64,000 bases of DNA from assembly GCA_037043235.1 (NCBI GenBank), contig JAWRVZ010000055.1:1302001-1366000 (forward strand), in the 5' to 3' direction. Origin of the DNA: Rhodeus uyekii. Its lineage: Eukaryota; Chordata; Actinopteri; Cypriniformes; Acheilognathidae. Of this stretch, positions 1 to 12,554 are shown one piece after another. Within the stretch, counting starts at the first letter, position 1. The number at the start of each line of letters is the position of its first letter. The position numbers and the translations under genes are program-made. The notes below the pieces were generated by a model. That model was not told the DNA's origin. It saw only the letters and a program-made list of their open reading frames with translations, and did no database searches.

Positions 1-33
1 GTAAAGTCTCAGAAGCATCGCGTTTGTCTATAG

Positions 34-1007
34 CAGGGGTCTCCAAACTTTTCAGCCCGAGGGCCGCATTAACTGTCAAACAGCAGTTCGGGGGCCGACT
101 ACACACTCGAGGTCCAAATAAAAAAGAATCAAAACATGATGTTGTTTTTAATTATTTATTTAATATTATTTTATTCAGTTATTAGGCCTACTTAATAACA
201 CATTGATACACTACACATGGACACCTGTATTAGTGGGAATGGTGAAATTGTTTCCTGGATGCCAAAATATCAGACATTTCTGGCTTTAGATTTGGTTTCC
301 CTAACATCAACAGTGACCTGAGATTATCATCGGACAAGTTTGTTCTCAAATTGTTCTTCACGTATTTTATTCTTGAAAATGTTTGTTCACACATTGATGC
401 AAAAGTTTTGACATTAGGAATGTCTTCCTTACGCAAAAACGGGAGAAAAAAAACACCAGTCCTGCGGGCTAAATCACACATTTTATATGTTTATACATAC
501 CGGTAACATTTTTATTCATTTTAAATATCACACCCGTGGGACATATGAAAGTGCAACATTATGCATCTGCGGATTATATCCGAGATAAAATGGTATATCA
601 TCTCATTGACGGTGACCAAGAACAATTAAGCAGCGAATAAGGTTTTGCAATGTAGTTATCGGTTGGAAAACGTCTCCGTTTACTATCGTAACCTCGGTTA
701 TTTTTCCATATTCCGTTTAGAGAAGCGTGAAGGAAATATTCTGACGTGTCGTGCTTATGCTGTTTATACTGTCTGTCTGTCAGATCCGCATCGCGCTACG
801 ATTGGCCAGTTGTCAACTGGCGTTATCCTATAAGGTTTCAGAGATTACCTGAAGGGGAGGAGTTCCCGCTCTCGAAAGGGAACGCGCTTTTGCGCGCCTC
901 TGTTTTAATTCGGTAAAAACATAACGTCCACGTAAGCGGTGGCTGATCTTGGCAGGATACACGTAAAATTATGGATTTTTTTCCGCGCCGTAGTTTGGAG
1001 ACCCCTG
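34..1007 (-). mobile_element. Non-autonomous hAT transposon with intact ends and 8-bp TSD
   Basis: The element starts CAGGGGTCTCCAAACT and ends with its inverse, AGTTTGGAGACCCCTG. The flanking octamer GTCTATAG is present on both sides (26-33 and 1008-1015), which is the 8-bp duplication diagnostic of hAT insertion. On the minus strand, 230-481 encodes about 83 residues including CEQTFSRIKYVK and NLSDDNLRSLL. This resembles the C-terminal dimerisation end of hAT transposases of the kind domesticated in GTF2IRD2/SCAND3-like proteins. The rest of the transposase is missing, so this is a deletion derivative. The perfect TSD suggests a fairly young insertion. Confidence 0.88.
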
Positions 1008-1015
1008 GTCTATAG

Positions 1016-2491
1016 TTAATTGTTTTCAGAATCATTTATATACTTTTATCATCGTTTTACTATATGCTGGAATGCATAGCCCAACCTCTTAAAAGTCATT
1101 TCTGTGATTTGGAAAAAGTGACGCTGGTCACTTTTTGGTTTAATGTTATGGATGTACTAGCGAGAGAATATGCACGTGCTATCAAGTGTAGGTGGATGTG
1201 GATGGTTGTTTTTTAATACGCACAATTGCACATCGTATTTAAACAGTCTAAACGATTACCCTCAGCAGATATTGCTATGACAAGTATTGTTGGATAATTT
1301 GAGCCCCTTTATTACCTTTTGGTTGTTGTTTAATTGCAGTAATCTTGTGTGCTTCGCATATAATGAGCACTCTGGGTTGAGTCAGAATCAAGCTTATTCA
1401 GATTTGTATGAAATGGCACAGGAGGAGAAGATGTTTTTTTCCTGGTCAAGGTGTGAGAGCCATGGGTAATTTTTTTGTCTGTGCTGTTTTTTTTCCTACT
1501 GACTATTAATCAGTGTTGTAATATACATGCTTTTGTAGCCTATATGTAAGAGGTCAAAAAAGCTCATCTTCTTCCAGATTTGGTGTTTCAACGCTGTGAA
1601 ACGGACAATAACAGAAAGATTTGCGATGTTCAGGATATGGTGTACATGTTGGCACACCCAAAGGTCAAGGCTCTAAACCAGTAAAGCTGGGTTCACCCTC
1701 CTGTCTTTTCCTTTAGGGATAGTTGCTATTCACAGAACATCATCATTCACATTCATACAATCATTCACTAAACTGGTATTTTCATTAGAGTAATGAAGAG
1801 AAATTATTTAGAACAATTTTACCTGAAACAGTAGAGGTAAAATAAGGAAGGCCTATATATACACTAAATGAAATTATTTTTTCCCTCAAAACCTTTGTCT
1901 CACGAGTTGTGATTACCGTTTTTTAAGTTTAATAAATGCTGTGGTATAATTCATTATTAGTTCACATTAACTAATATAGTTAAGTAATGTTTACAAATAA
2001 ACCTTATTGTTTAGGTTAACCTTATTTTCTTACAAACTAACCTTATTAAGTGTTATCATTAAATTGATGAAGCAGCTTGATTTACTGTTTTTGTACTGCT
2101 ATTATTACAAAAATAAGGTTGATTAGATCTAGAATGCAGGATTGTACAGTTCCATTCAGTGCCATTCTTGTGTTTATGTTGTTGTTGTGTGTGTGTGTTG
2201 AAGAGGTTCTGTTGCGTTATTGCCATCGTTCCATTCTGTCTCTTATCTCATGGCCGTGAATCAATAGAAATATCCTGTTGTACTTAAGGGATCTTTGTTA
2301 AATCAAGAATCAATATCCTGTGCAACCTTTGCATAGTTTATTTTTTTTAAATCATAAAGCATGCTGCTTCAATACTCGCTTTTGGTCAAGTTAACACTCT
2401 ACTAAGTGCAATTTGCAATTATGTTGTTTTTTTAAAACTACTTTCTCACCCTTGAAATCATTGCTTCCTGCTGACATGTCTGTATTCACAG
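1016..2491. other. No recognised gene; probably intron of the matrix gene
   Basis: AT-rich sequence. I found no phase-1 glycine-rich exon like those downstream and no repeat with clear ends. The matrix gene to the right lacks a start codon and signal peptide in this window, so this stretch and the hAT insertion probably lie in one of its introns. That is inference. Confidence 0.4.
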
Positions 2492-5400
2492 GTGTTGGGC
2501 CTACAGGTGGCCAGCCCGTGTCACAGGGAGAGAGGGCCAATGGTAAACCTCAGTACTTCCCTGTGTGACGTTCATGCTTTTTAAAGCTTTTTTTATATCT
2601 GCTGTTCTGAATTTTTTTTTATAGGATTTAAGCCATTTACACTGCATGATGCACTGATGCCTGTAATGTCACACAACACCATACAATCCCATGGAAATAA
2701 GCACAAACCACTCTGTTACGTTACATCCTCATGCCTATCTTGAAATGTGTTGATTTTTTTCTTTTGATTTCTTTTCTTTTTGCAGAGTCCCATCTCTTAT
2801 TCTTTTTCATCATTGGCAGCTGCTTTGTTGATAGTATCTTGTTAGTGAATGTTAACTGGTGTTGTGATGTTTAGGTTATGGTCACGGAGGGGTCCCTAAT
2901 GGACATGGTGCTATAACTAATGGTAAACCTCATCCCAGATGTATGTGTGACTTGGTTTTTGCATGATAATCATTACTGTAGCCTCTCTGTTTTAATATTA
3001 TAGTTGTAGGAAATGGCCAAATATGTCCTGTGTAGTTAGTGTACAGTTAAAGCAAGGAGTTTGATTAGCTTTGAGTGTTTGGGACTTTTTTCTGTGGGAC
3101 TGGTACATTGTTAACTGTAGCTGCGGTCCATAGGTTTCCCCTCAAGACCAGGAGTGACCAATGGAATGAGGGCTCAAATTAAGGGTAAACACACTCCATC
3201 AGCTTGTAGCTTATAGCATTTACCTGAATTAATGCCAATCAGAACACATCAGATTTTAGAACATTTAAAATATTTTGTTTCAAATTCTTCTTTTTTGTGC
3301 CAGTACATTCAAATGTTTGGGGTCGGTAAGATAAAAAAAACAAACTAATCTGCTTACCAAGGCATATCAAGCATTTATTTGATCAAAAATACTGTATACA
3401 AGTAAAATTGAGAAATATTATTAAATGTAATGGGATGTAAACACTGAATTTTCATCATTACTCCATTCTTCAGTGTCACATGATCCTTCAGAAATGATTC
3501 TAACATGCTGACTTGATCCTTAAGAAACATTTATTATTATCAATTATTATTATTCAACGTTTTGTTTATCAGAATTCTTTTACAAATCAAGAGTTCAATT
3601 TACAGAATAAAAAACTTGTCTGACCCCAATCTTTTGAACGGTAGTGGAAATGCCTATTTATCAAATTATCAATACAAGAGACTTTATGTAGGTAACTACT
3701 GTTGTAATCAATAGGCTACGGTCCAGCAGCAGATATGACTAATGGACAAAGAGCTATAAACAATGGTAAAGTCTTCACTGTATTTATCAATAAAGCAATT
3801 TTTTTGTACAGCAATACAGCAAATCTGTTTGGTGGTATAAACACCTGTAAGTAATCGGCTATTAAATGTTTAACAATGTGCATTGGAAGTAAAGTCAGAT
3901 GGAAAGGCAATGAAAAAGATTGTTGGACTTTCAGTTTTGCGATAAACCACTGTTGTGATACAACACAGGAGCAGTTTTGCCCAGCAGACAGGGCACCAAA
4001 CCATCCAATCAGGGTAAAAGTCTTCCGTATTCAAATGTCACCGGTTTATGGCCGAATGCATGTCGTGAGGTGGTGTTTTCCCCAGTCTGAAATCAATACA
4101 GTACTCAAATAGTCATCAAAAGAAATGAAAATACGACACATTAAAGTGTTAGTGATTGTGGACTGGAAAATCCACCCCTCATCATGGACTCATTGCAGCT
4201 GCAGGTCTAAGAGTAAGTGCTTTTCTCTAGCACAGCTGTTCAAGGGTTTTGTGTGTGTGTGCTGGACTAATGCCTCATCTATTTCTTGGGGCTGTTCTTT
4301 TTTCTGTTCACTTTTCTTTTTATATGCTTCACCTGAGCCTTTATCTTTATCTACCTCTGTGCTTATGTGTTTCCAATGCATGCTGCATTATTTTTCTCCC
4401 ACAGGCCACATGTATGGACTATTCACACTGTGAAGTATCTTGCATGGTTACTCTGACCCACAGGCCCCTGAATGATCACAGGATTCTTTGGATGATTTTT
4501 AGTACAGTAAAAAAAATCTTCAATAAACGTCTAGTTGCCAAAGTTTCACAGTTACCATGTTTTGTCCACAGGGTATGGTCTTGGTGCTGCTGGCTATCTT
4601 GGAGCTGGATATTCTGATGGTTATGGAGCAGGTATGTAGAAATGTTAAAATATTGTTGCTTCTCAGAAAATACATTATCCTAAATATATGCTGTAGTATA
4701 TTCTTATTTTTGTAGCAGCTAACTTATTCCCTTTATTGCTGATGCAGGTCTTGGAGTAGGTGCATATCCACAAGGAGTTAGAGTGGGAAAGCAATTTGGT
4801 AAGTAATGTGTATTTCTTCATATAAAAGAAGGCTTGTTGTCACATTGGGAAGTTGTGTAATGTTAACAAGGATTTATATTTCAAAGCTGTGCTTTTCATT
4901 TGAATGTTCTATTCATCAAAGAAAATCATGATTTCCACAAAACTGTTTTCAACATTGATAATAATAAATATTTGATGAGCCCCAAATCATCATCATATTA
5001 GAGTGAGTAGTAATGATACTGAAAATTCAGCTTTGCCATTATTTGAATATGACATTTTAAATGTAGAGTTATTTAAATATTATGATGATAATATTTCACA
5101 ATTATGGTAATTTTTGTAAATTCTGTCCTCCAATGGCATGTTATTTTTTATATAGTGGTGAGTGAACAGCTCATGTCATATTTGTATTGGGGCAATTTGT
5201 CACTGTTGTGTCACATTTACATTTTTACGATTTTATGAATGGTTTTACATTTCTCAATTTCCCTGTTTAACATTTATGATGGGCTTCCATTTGTGACAAC
5301 TTGTATGTGCTCTAATATGTAGTAAAATACTGTAGTAAAAAACGACTCTAGGCCTTTTTCCCCAATATAGACATTCTGAATAATGTTCAAGTCTTCTGGT

Positions 5401-8400
5401 AACTGTTCTCGTCTGTTCTGTTAGTACTCGAGTGAACTATTTATAATATTTTATATTGATACACTGATGCATTAAGCACAGGGTGTGGTCACATCAGCAG
5501 CTTGCTGGTTCAGCACAAAGCCAAGAGCTGCTCTAGAGGCAAAGTGCTCCTCTAAGACCTCTGCGTTTGGGTGCTGGCAGAAACATGCATGTGCTTGTTT
5601 GTGCAAGACACCCAAAATTTCACACTCTATGTCGTGCTCTCTTTTTTTTTCTAATCATCTCGGTTACAAAGTGGTTTCCCATATCTGCTTCCTGTGTTAC
5701 TTTTAACACATCACCATTGTTTTCCAGCACTGAGTGTTCAGTTAAACATTGTTTTCTCAGCAGGCTACAACAATGGATACGGCAGTGATGTTTATGGCAC
5801 GGCAGACGGTTATGGGGCAGGTGAGTCAGACTGGACTGTCAGGACTGGATATAGGCATAATTATAATTGAGTGACAATTATAATTATGTTACAGGACCTG
5901 CCTACCCATCAGTATTAGCTGATAATGTTGGCCTGAACGGTGTAGCTGGTAAGGTCGAAGGATGTTGGTGTGACCAACAACATCACATTCACACTGAAGA
6001 CCGATTCAAAACACCTGACACACAGCACGCCATCCAGTGTTTAATTCACATTGTCCTGTGATTATACAGAATATTATTTTACTCATGATTGGAGTAATCT
6101 CATCATGCTTCATAACTGAAGTATCTGAACTGCAACTAGAGAGAGCAGATGTTGCCTTGCAAATGATTTTATACTAAATACTAAGGTAATACGATCAAGA
6201 CTGCAATTTGCTAATAGAATACTGCTAGCAGGAATGGTAAACCATGTGTCTTTGCTTACATTAACTAGAAGCAGCATCAGCTGCTTGAGGTGTGAACTCA
6301 CAGAGGTCAATGTTTGCTCTTGCAGGACTTGGAGCTGGTGGCCTTGGAGGTCCAGGGTTGATAATGAACCCCGGCCTGGGTACTGATGCCAAGTCTAGAA
6401 AGTATGGTAAGGAAAGACAACTGAAGTGTCAGGGTTCTAAAATGACGTTGGAAATGATTCAAAACGTGAAATAAGATTTATTAAATTTAAACAAATTCAT
6501 TTAAACACACTACCATTCAAAGTTTGGGGTCTTTAAAATGTTTTAATGTTTGTGAAAGAAGTCATTTATTGCTCAAGAAATCTTTCTTATTATTATTAAT
6601 GTTGAAAACAGTTGTGCTGCTTCATATTTTTGTGGATAATGTGATTTTTCAGCATTAATTAAGGAATAGAAAGTTCAAATGATCAGCATTAATGTAATGT
6701 GTCATTGCTTAGTTAAAGCGTTCATTTTCTTTAATCCTATAGACCCCAACATTTGAACAGTAATGAATAGCCTTATAATTACGGTATATACATGGATATA
6801 GTTTCGGAATATTTTCAGGTCATGTGATCATTGTTTTTTGTCAGGATATGTCTTAGTGGTTGTGAGTGCTTGATCTTGTTATACCTCTGATTTGTCTAAA
6901 GGGGCTGGTGGTGTTCTTGGAGCTACTGGATCCTTGCCTTACGGAGGCCAGCCTGTGGTCTCAGCTGGACTTGGCCCTCAAGGCAAGACTGGTGGTTATG
7001 GTGGAACTGGATACGGAGGAATACCAACCCTCGGGCCAGACACTGGTCTGGGTACGTAGATCGCACATGTTTGTTATTCAAATGCAACATGCAAATCCTG
7101 GCTTTCCTGATGCTTTGCCTGAAGATTTGACTTAAACGTGAAAGTCCCTTGGGAGAAAAAGAAAGAAGAAGATTTAAACTAGATAATAAAGTATATAAAA
7201 TAAATAAAAAATGATCATTAAGATTAGATAACTATATATCAAAAAGAAAGTAAAGATCGTCTGTTTCTATTAGGTGGTACAGGTGGAGCAATGGAGCCTT
7301 TAGCAGGTAACATTGTGGAGTTTTAGCAAATATATTTATAAAGTTTCATACCTAAGTTACTCTTCCTTTGTAACAAATTGCTGCTGGCACAGGTGGAGCT
7401 GTAGGCCAGATTCCTTACAGCGCACCAGTCATTTCAGCTGGGATTGATGGTAAGTTGGTGAGAGAAAGAGAGAAAGAGAACTGGACTGTCTGATTGTGAT
7501 ACAGGGGAAAATGTGTTTCCTCACAGGTGATGCTGGTTTTCCTTTTGGTGCTGAGCAGCTCAGTCTGGGCGCCGATATTACGAAGACAGCCGGCAAATAT
7601 GGTGAGAATATGAGCATTTTTAGTTGGATTCCTGTCATTTTAAGATCAATAAGCATTATTCATGTTTGTTTCTTAAAATTTGGCTGGCTGTTAGTATTGC
7701 ATTATTTATAACTTGGAGAGCTGCAGAAAATTTCTCACAGAAAAAATGGTTTACCTGTATGGCTCCAGTAATATATGACCACTTCATTGATTTGCGATGA
7801 TAATTACTTCATGCTATGGCTAATAACTGATCAATGGCCGATATATTAAATGAGCCATTTTGCCTTAATAAAGTAGATTGATCCCACCCCTCCCACCCCC
7901 ACTCCATACACACACACTAAAATCAGGTTTTAAATGTACTGAATGTGAAAAATTGAGATTCCTTTTGAGATTTTCTAAATATTTGGTAAGCAAAGTTAAT
8001 TTAAATTTAAAAATAGAGAAAATTAGCATCCATTTAGTAAAGTGCCATTCAAAAGTTTATGGAAAATATGATTTTTTTTTCTCATTAGAATTTCTATCTT
8101 AAATAAATAAAGTTCTTTTAAATGTCCTATTGATAAAATAATTTTTCAGTAATATTGCACAATACTTTTTAATCAAATCAATGCAGCCTTGGTGAGCATA
8201 ACCCCCCCCCCCCCCCTCCCTTTTTTTTACCAGAAAAAAATATTACAGGCCCCTAACATTTAAATGGTAGTATATGCTTTACATGTCTAATACAGACTGA
8301 TTTAATAATGATTTTTTTTTTTTATTTGGACCTGACCTTAGACCTAACCCTAACAACCTGTCTGCTTTCTTGTCTTGATCATTTCTCCACTAACATAGCA

Positions 8401-9364
8401 GCTAGCAGACAGCATTGACTAAATACATAAAAGCCTTTGACTAATAGAGTGTGATAACTAATCATTTCTAGGCACAGGCTACGCAGCAGCGCTAAGTAAT
8501 GGTGGTCAAGGCTCCTATGGTGGTGAGTACTGATGCATTTTCAGTTAAACCAACAAGTTTAGAAATCTAGTGTGCAGTTAGTTTCATTATGATCAACCTT
8601 TTACAGGACAGAAGGATGGAAGCAAGCTTAGTGGCATGTATGGGAATGGATACAAAGGTAGTTGATATATTAAAAGATCTGTATTCTTATCTCAGTATGT
8701 GGTTTCTTTTATCACTTCTAATCATCTTTGTCTTTTTAGGTTGATTCTCCGAAGTCATGCTGTTAACCTCATCAGTGTTTTTGGCCCCTTTTCGCCTAGT
8801 GTTCCTCACCTTTGTGCAGTTTTGTGACATGTTTTTGTCTGGCATATTGTTTTAGCTTTACTTTTTTGCCCATTTGTGTGGGCATGTGTGTTTGTGTGAT
8901 TTGATGTTTATTGTTAAATGCCTTAATGTTTGTGGATGTTCCCCCAGTGTGTTTAATTGTCTTGTCCAGTGGAGTGTTTCATGTCCTTGTGTGTCTCTGT
9001 ATCTAACTAAAACATGCTAAGCACTTAATTGGCTGTTATTTTAATTCTTATGAAACACTAAATATTCTACCTTCTAATCCGACTTCCTAGTGTTTGTGAT
9101 CATTGAGGATGATGGGGGTTGAACCTGCGCTATTTTAGAGAACGACGCAAGAGATGGTTTTGATTTCTGTTGTGTGGACATTTCATTTTTTCTTATCAAA
9201 TTAAATATTATGTAAGGTCTCCAAGCGAAACAGTAACAAAGTGAAAGAGTATAACATAACTGTTATATTATTGTGAGCTCTCATATGAGTGTGTACATAC
9301 TGCTCTCACTTCTCATCCGTCTACAGGAAAACCACACAACAAGCATCCTGTGTCACACTGGTGA
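2492..9364 (+). CDS. Elastin/calymmin-type glycine-rich extracellular matrix protein, 3' part
   Basis: Sixteen small exons: 2492-2542, 2875-2922, 3134-3184, 3715-3765, 3969-4013, 4572-4631, 4748-4798, 5764-5820, 5895-5948, 6326-6406, 6902-7051, 7274-7306, 7393-7449, 7527-7601, 8472-8522, 8607-8657. Each has AG/GT borders, a length divisible by three, and a glycine codon split in phase 1 at each end. Together they give 322 residues rich in Gly, Ala, Tyr and Asn, such as YGLGAAGYLGAGYSDGYGAG. Lysines that could be cross-linked occur near the later exon ends (SRKYG, TAGKYG, GYKG). Same-phase cassette exons with Gly at the joints are the hallmark of tropoelastin. Fish calymmin, a notochord-sheath protein, has a similar elastin-like design. 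VPG-type elastin repeats are not evident, so I favour calymmin or another elastin-like sheath protein over elastin itself. The last exon is either 8740-8744 (immediate TGA) or 9327-9364. The signal-peptide exon must lie left of the window or was missed. Confidence 0.75.
3308..3650. repeat. Cyprinid-type MITE copy in intron
   Basis: The left end holds ATTCAAATGTTTGGGGTC and the right end GACCCCAATCTTTTGAACG, which are imperfect inverted repeats. The interior resembles a family repeated elsewhere in the window (6500-6775, 8037-8270), including CATGATCCTTCAGAAATG and AAGAAACATTTATTATTATC. I recognise this from memory as a very abundant cyprinid non-autonomous DNA transposon; no database search was run. 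Confidence 0.65.
6500..6775. repeat. Second copy of the same MITE family
   Basis: Begins ACACTACCATTCAAAGTTTG and ends GACCCCAACATTTGAACAG, with the internal block GAAAACAGTTGTGCTGCTTC. It shares both termini with the copy at 3308-3650. It lies in the intron between matrix-gene exons 6326-6406 and 6902-7051. Confidence 0.65.
8037..8275. repeat. Degenerate MITE copy with C-run and T-run
   Basis: Left end AGTGCCATTCAAAAGTTTAT and right end CATTTAAATGGTAGTAT mirror the termini of the family above. The interior carries a run of about 17 C followed by a T-run near 8203-8228. It is intronic in the matrix gene. Confidence 0.5.
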
Positions 9365-9414
9365 GACCATTTAAGAGAAAAAAACGAATCAGAGCAATTG
9401 TGAAAGAAAGATAA

Positions 9415-9617
9415 AGATTCTGTCATCATTCACTCATACGTTTGTTTATACGGTCTATTAAATAAAAGTCAGTTGGGCCTTTTTGTTTTGGACCCCATTT
9501 ATTTTCATTGTATGGACAAAAACAGTTGAAACATTCTTCAAATTATCTTCTTTTTGTGAGTCAAGGTATGTAAATGGTGACAGAATTTGTGTTCCTGGGT
9601 AAACTATCCCTTTAAAC
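9415..9617 (-). repeat. Cyprinid TTAAAGGGATAGT-type repeat overlapping the matrix gene 3' end
   Basis: The plus strand ends GGGTAAACTATCCCTTTAAA at about 9598-9617, the reverse complement of the widespread cyprinid terminal motif. An inverted partner, ATTCTGTCATCATTCACTC, lies at 9419-9437. The polyadenylation signal at 9461-9466 falls inside the repeat. Confidence 0.55.
9461..9466 (+). terminator. AATAAA polyadenylation signal, matrix gene
   Basis: AATAAA lies about 100 bases after the TGA of the distal last exon (9327-9364). It is the first such signal downstream and fits a short 3' UTR. Confidence 0.5.
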
Positions 9618-9674
9618 AAAGCAGATGGGTCAGAAAAAGCAACTCCAAGCAGATGATGTGTGGCCTTTGAAGCT

Positions 9675-9680
9675 TTTATT
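9675..9680 (-). terminator. AATAAA polyadenylation signal, proximal perforin gene
   Basis: TTTATT on the plus strand reads AATAAA on the minus strand, about 345 bases past the stop codon of the perforin gene at 10024-12554. Choice of this copy is inference. Confidence 0.45.
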
Positions 9681-10023
9681 GACACAAGATTATCATATAC
9701 ATATAAAATTATCATCATAGTGTAGGTTATGTAATGAGACAACTTACAATAAACATAACAATTACTATAAATAGTACAGTGTGCAGACTGAAAGCGCATG
9801 ATAACACAGTTACAATGTATATGATGTGTTTTTGAAAAATTGCCAGTGCATGCATGGAAATCCTGCAGTAAAGACAGCAGATAATAAATATGTTTTGGGC
9901 ACAGTCTCTAAACTTGTGAAATGTTAAATTATGCTACATATGTCCCTCTAATAGTGAAAAATGCAAGCACGAATCAAATTGTGTTTTGTATAGTTGCATA
10001 GTCGGATCCAAAGCCAAAACTTT

Positions 10024-12554
10024 CTACAAAATAGTTTTAGCACTATCATTTGTCTTCTGATACACGTAAAGTCTGTCAAGAAGCACTCCGTTGCTCAGCA
10101 GCATTTCTGCTGGCACAGGTCGTGCATTTCGAGAAACATATACCTTCTCCAGGTGAAAGTTCATGGGAGAACCCACATACTTTGCGCAATAGGGGCCAGC
10201 CAAACTTGGGGCACATGTCACTTCTGTTTTGTAGAACAGCACACCGTGATTTAAATTGCAGAAATTTTCATTCTGACCTGCTTTTATGGGAACTTCACAT
10301 GTTCCCAGCAAATCGTCATCCCATTTATTATCTTCATCCCACACCTCCAGTTTCATCTTGTCATTCTCTGCCAGGACAACATCACCCAGATCAAATGTCC
10401 TCCCCCAGTAGGGCGAGTTGTTATTTGTGATCATGTCGGTCCGCCCGACCTGCACGCTATGTTTGTCGAACACTTTAACATACCCATCTGTCGCTGTGGT
10501 TTGGTCACCCCACAGATCTTGAGCCCTTACGATTGTGACTTTCACCCGAGAAAGTCCACGCTTGGATGGGCAGCAATCTGGTGTGATCCCCGGGTTGTTG
10601 CGACAAGTGCAGACACATGGATAGTTTGGGTTGTTTTTGACGCCATCTCTGCAAGGGTCTGTGCAGTTCCTCCAGAGGGACTTTTCCAAAACGTAGTCAT
10701 GGATGGCTTGTTTCAAGTGTTTGCGCAGGGGATTTTTGGTGGGGATCAGCTCATGTAGGGACTCCAGAGAGTAAGAAATCGCATCTGGATTTTGCGGAAG
10801 GGATGTAAGCCATTCTTTGTACGCTGCCGGGTCTTTTCCTCCTGAGAAAAGGAGCTCGGGCTCTGTGGTGTGCCCTCCAATGACATCGGTCAGCCTTTGA
10901 ATGGAAAAACACAATGATCATTTGGGATCTGCTAATTAGGTATACACAAATATTAAAATTCTAATAAATTATTTTTCACTGTAAAAATTGAATTTCTAAT
11001 TCTTTATTTTTGTCTTGCTTTTCAGTACAAATAACCATACGTTCTAAAATCAAGATAAATACTATATACTTGAGAAGCAAGTCTTGTTTGTTTTGTATGC
11101 AAGTTTTATTTGTATGTCTACTGATTTTTTTTAATAGATAAAATGCAGATACAAATAACAATAAATATTTAAAATAAATCTATATAAGTCAGTAATTTTA
11201 AATGCTACAAGTTAAGGCATCACAACATTATAATGTACAGTAAGATAAATGGACACTGAATCTGAGATTGGCCAAAGATTACATTAAGCAGTGTTATTAA
11301 ATTAGGGTTTTTAAAATATGATGTGGTATCAATACATTGTGCATCACTTCTGTTGATCTGCATAAGCAAGGACAATATATGCATTACAAGCTATGAACTA
11401 CAAAACATCCTAATTTAAACCCACCTGTCATTAAAGCGGCTGGAGAAGCTGCTTTTGTGCTCTGTTTTGTCTTTGTCTTCATTACAGTGCTTAGTTTCTG
11501 CTTTCATATCTACTTTGCCACGAACGTTGGCATTTGCCTCCACATCCAAGCATATCTTCACTTCATTCGCATTCAGGCCCTGTAGAGCGACCTCACACTG
11601 TCTGATACTGGTCACAGACTGTACACTTCCACCAAGAGTTACCTGGGAAAATCAAAAAATGTAATCTGTAATTTGACTTGTAATGTGTTTTACTGTTGAA
11701 GCTTTTTGGACCTTTGAAATCCAAACAAGTCAACTTCTGTAAATTGAAAAGAGGGTGAAACCAAAATTACCTTAGTGATGTAATGAGTTCCATAGGTGTT
11801 AATAAACTTGTAGAAGCGCGGTTTATAATCAAGATTGTAAGTCTTGGGAAGCTCCTTCATGGAGCGCTTGAACTCGGGATGGAGAACGGGCTTGTTGGAG
11901 ACCCTGTAGCTATAGGTAGACATTGAAACATCATGTTAGAGGCAATGGAAGAAGACCACATAATGATACCCATTTGTTTCCCTTATAATCAATAACATAT
12001 TTAAAAGTCAAGGAAGGCATGAATCAGTGAAATATATCACACCTGTAATAGGCACAAGATATACTTTGACTGGCGAAACTGAACTTGTCCTTTTTGGTCT
12101 TCTCCATCGAATACTCTGCAAGCTTTGAGTTAGTTCCAGCTATTAGGAATGAGGCTGCATTTTGACCAATATCTATCCCCAAACTTGCACTCCAGTTGTT
12201 CTCTATAGAGGAGGTGCTGGAGCTGACCAGTTCTTCGCTAGACTGGTACAGGGAACTTGATATTTTTATGTTGCACTTTTGGCTCGGTCTCCAGTCTACC
12301 ACAGATGTAGGAAGCTTTTGGTTTTCCCCCTCCATGTAGGGGTTTCTGCAAAGAGTGCATGATTTATCCTTTTGCCTCCAGACATCTGTGTTAATGACAA
12401 AGGCTCCTTTGCGCTGCATCTTGGTCACATCGTATCCTTCTCCGGCAAGGTTGGACCCAGGGGCGAATTTTGCTTCTGCGCATTCATTCGGTTTACCTTT
12501 AGTGCATGAGTGCACGATGGGCAAAAACAGGCAAATAACAAGCCCGGCCCACAT
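10024..12554 (-). CDS. prf1: Perforin-1-like pore-forming protein, copy A
   Basis: Coding exons, in transcript order: 12554-12043, 11909-11771, 11642-11425, 10894-10024. They join in frame to 579 codons plus stop. Residues 1 to about 16 form a hydrophobic signal peptide. The MACPF domain follows, with the YGTHY signature at 210-214. A cysteine-rich EGF-like segment lies near 367-398 (CVCTCRNNPG). A C2 domain follows from about 402, with acidic calcium-ligand loops (TDGYVKVF and WDEDNKWDDD). In vertebrates perforin is stored in cytotoxic lymphocyte granules; its C2 domain binds target membranes in calcium and the MACPF domain oligomerises into a pore that delivers granzymes. Domain order and length match perforin and exclude complement C6-C9, which lack a C2 domain. 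Splice sites are canonical GT-AG. It is a tandem paralogue of the gene at 14316-16634. Teleosts are known to carry several prf1 copies. Confidence 0.93.

Noticed and set aside
1..6. Window starting with GTAAAG, a possible splice donor of the matrix gene
   Set aside because: The preceding exon is outside the window, so it cannot be tested.
4195..4215. Possible extra micro-exon after TTGCAGCTGCAG with a GTAAGT donor
   Set aside because: The length needed to reach GTAAGT is not a multiple of three and does not keep phase 1.
4125..4617. Overlapping open frames of 102 and 122 codons in the matrix gene region
   Set aside because: They span intron sequence and read a different frame through the exon at 4572-4631; composition is unlike the flanking exons.
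9458..9799. 113-codon minus-strand open frame
   Set aside because: It runs through a dispersed repeat and the 3' UTR of perforin copy A; no similarity recognised.
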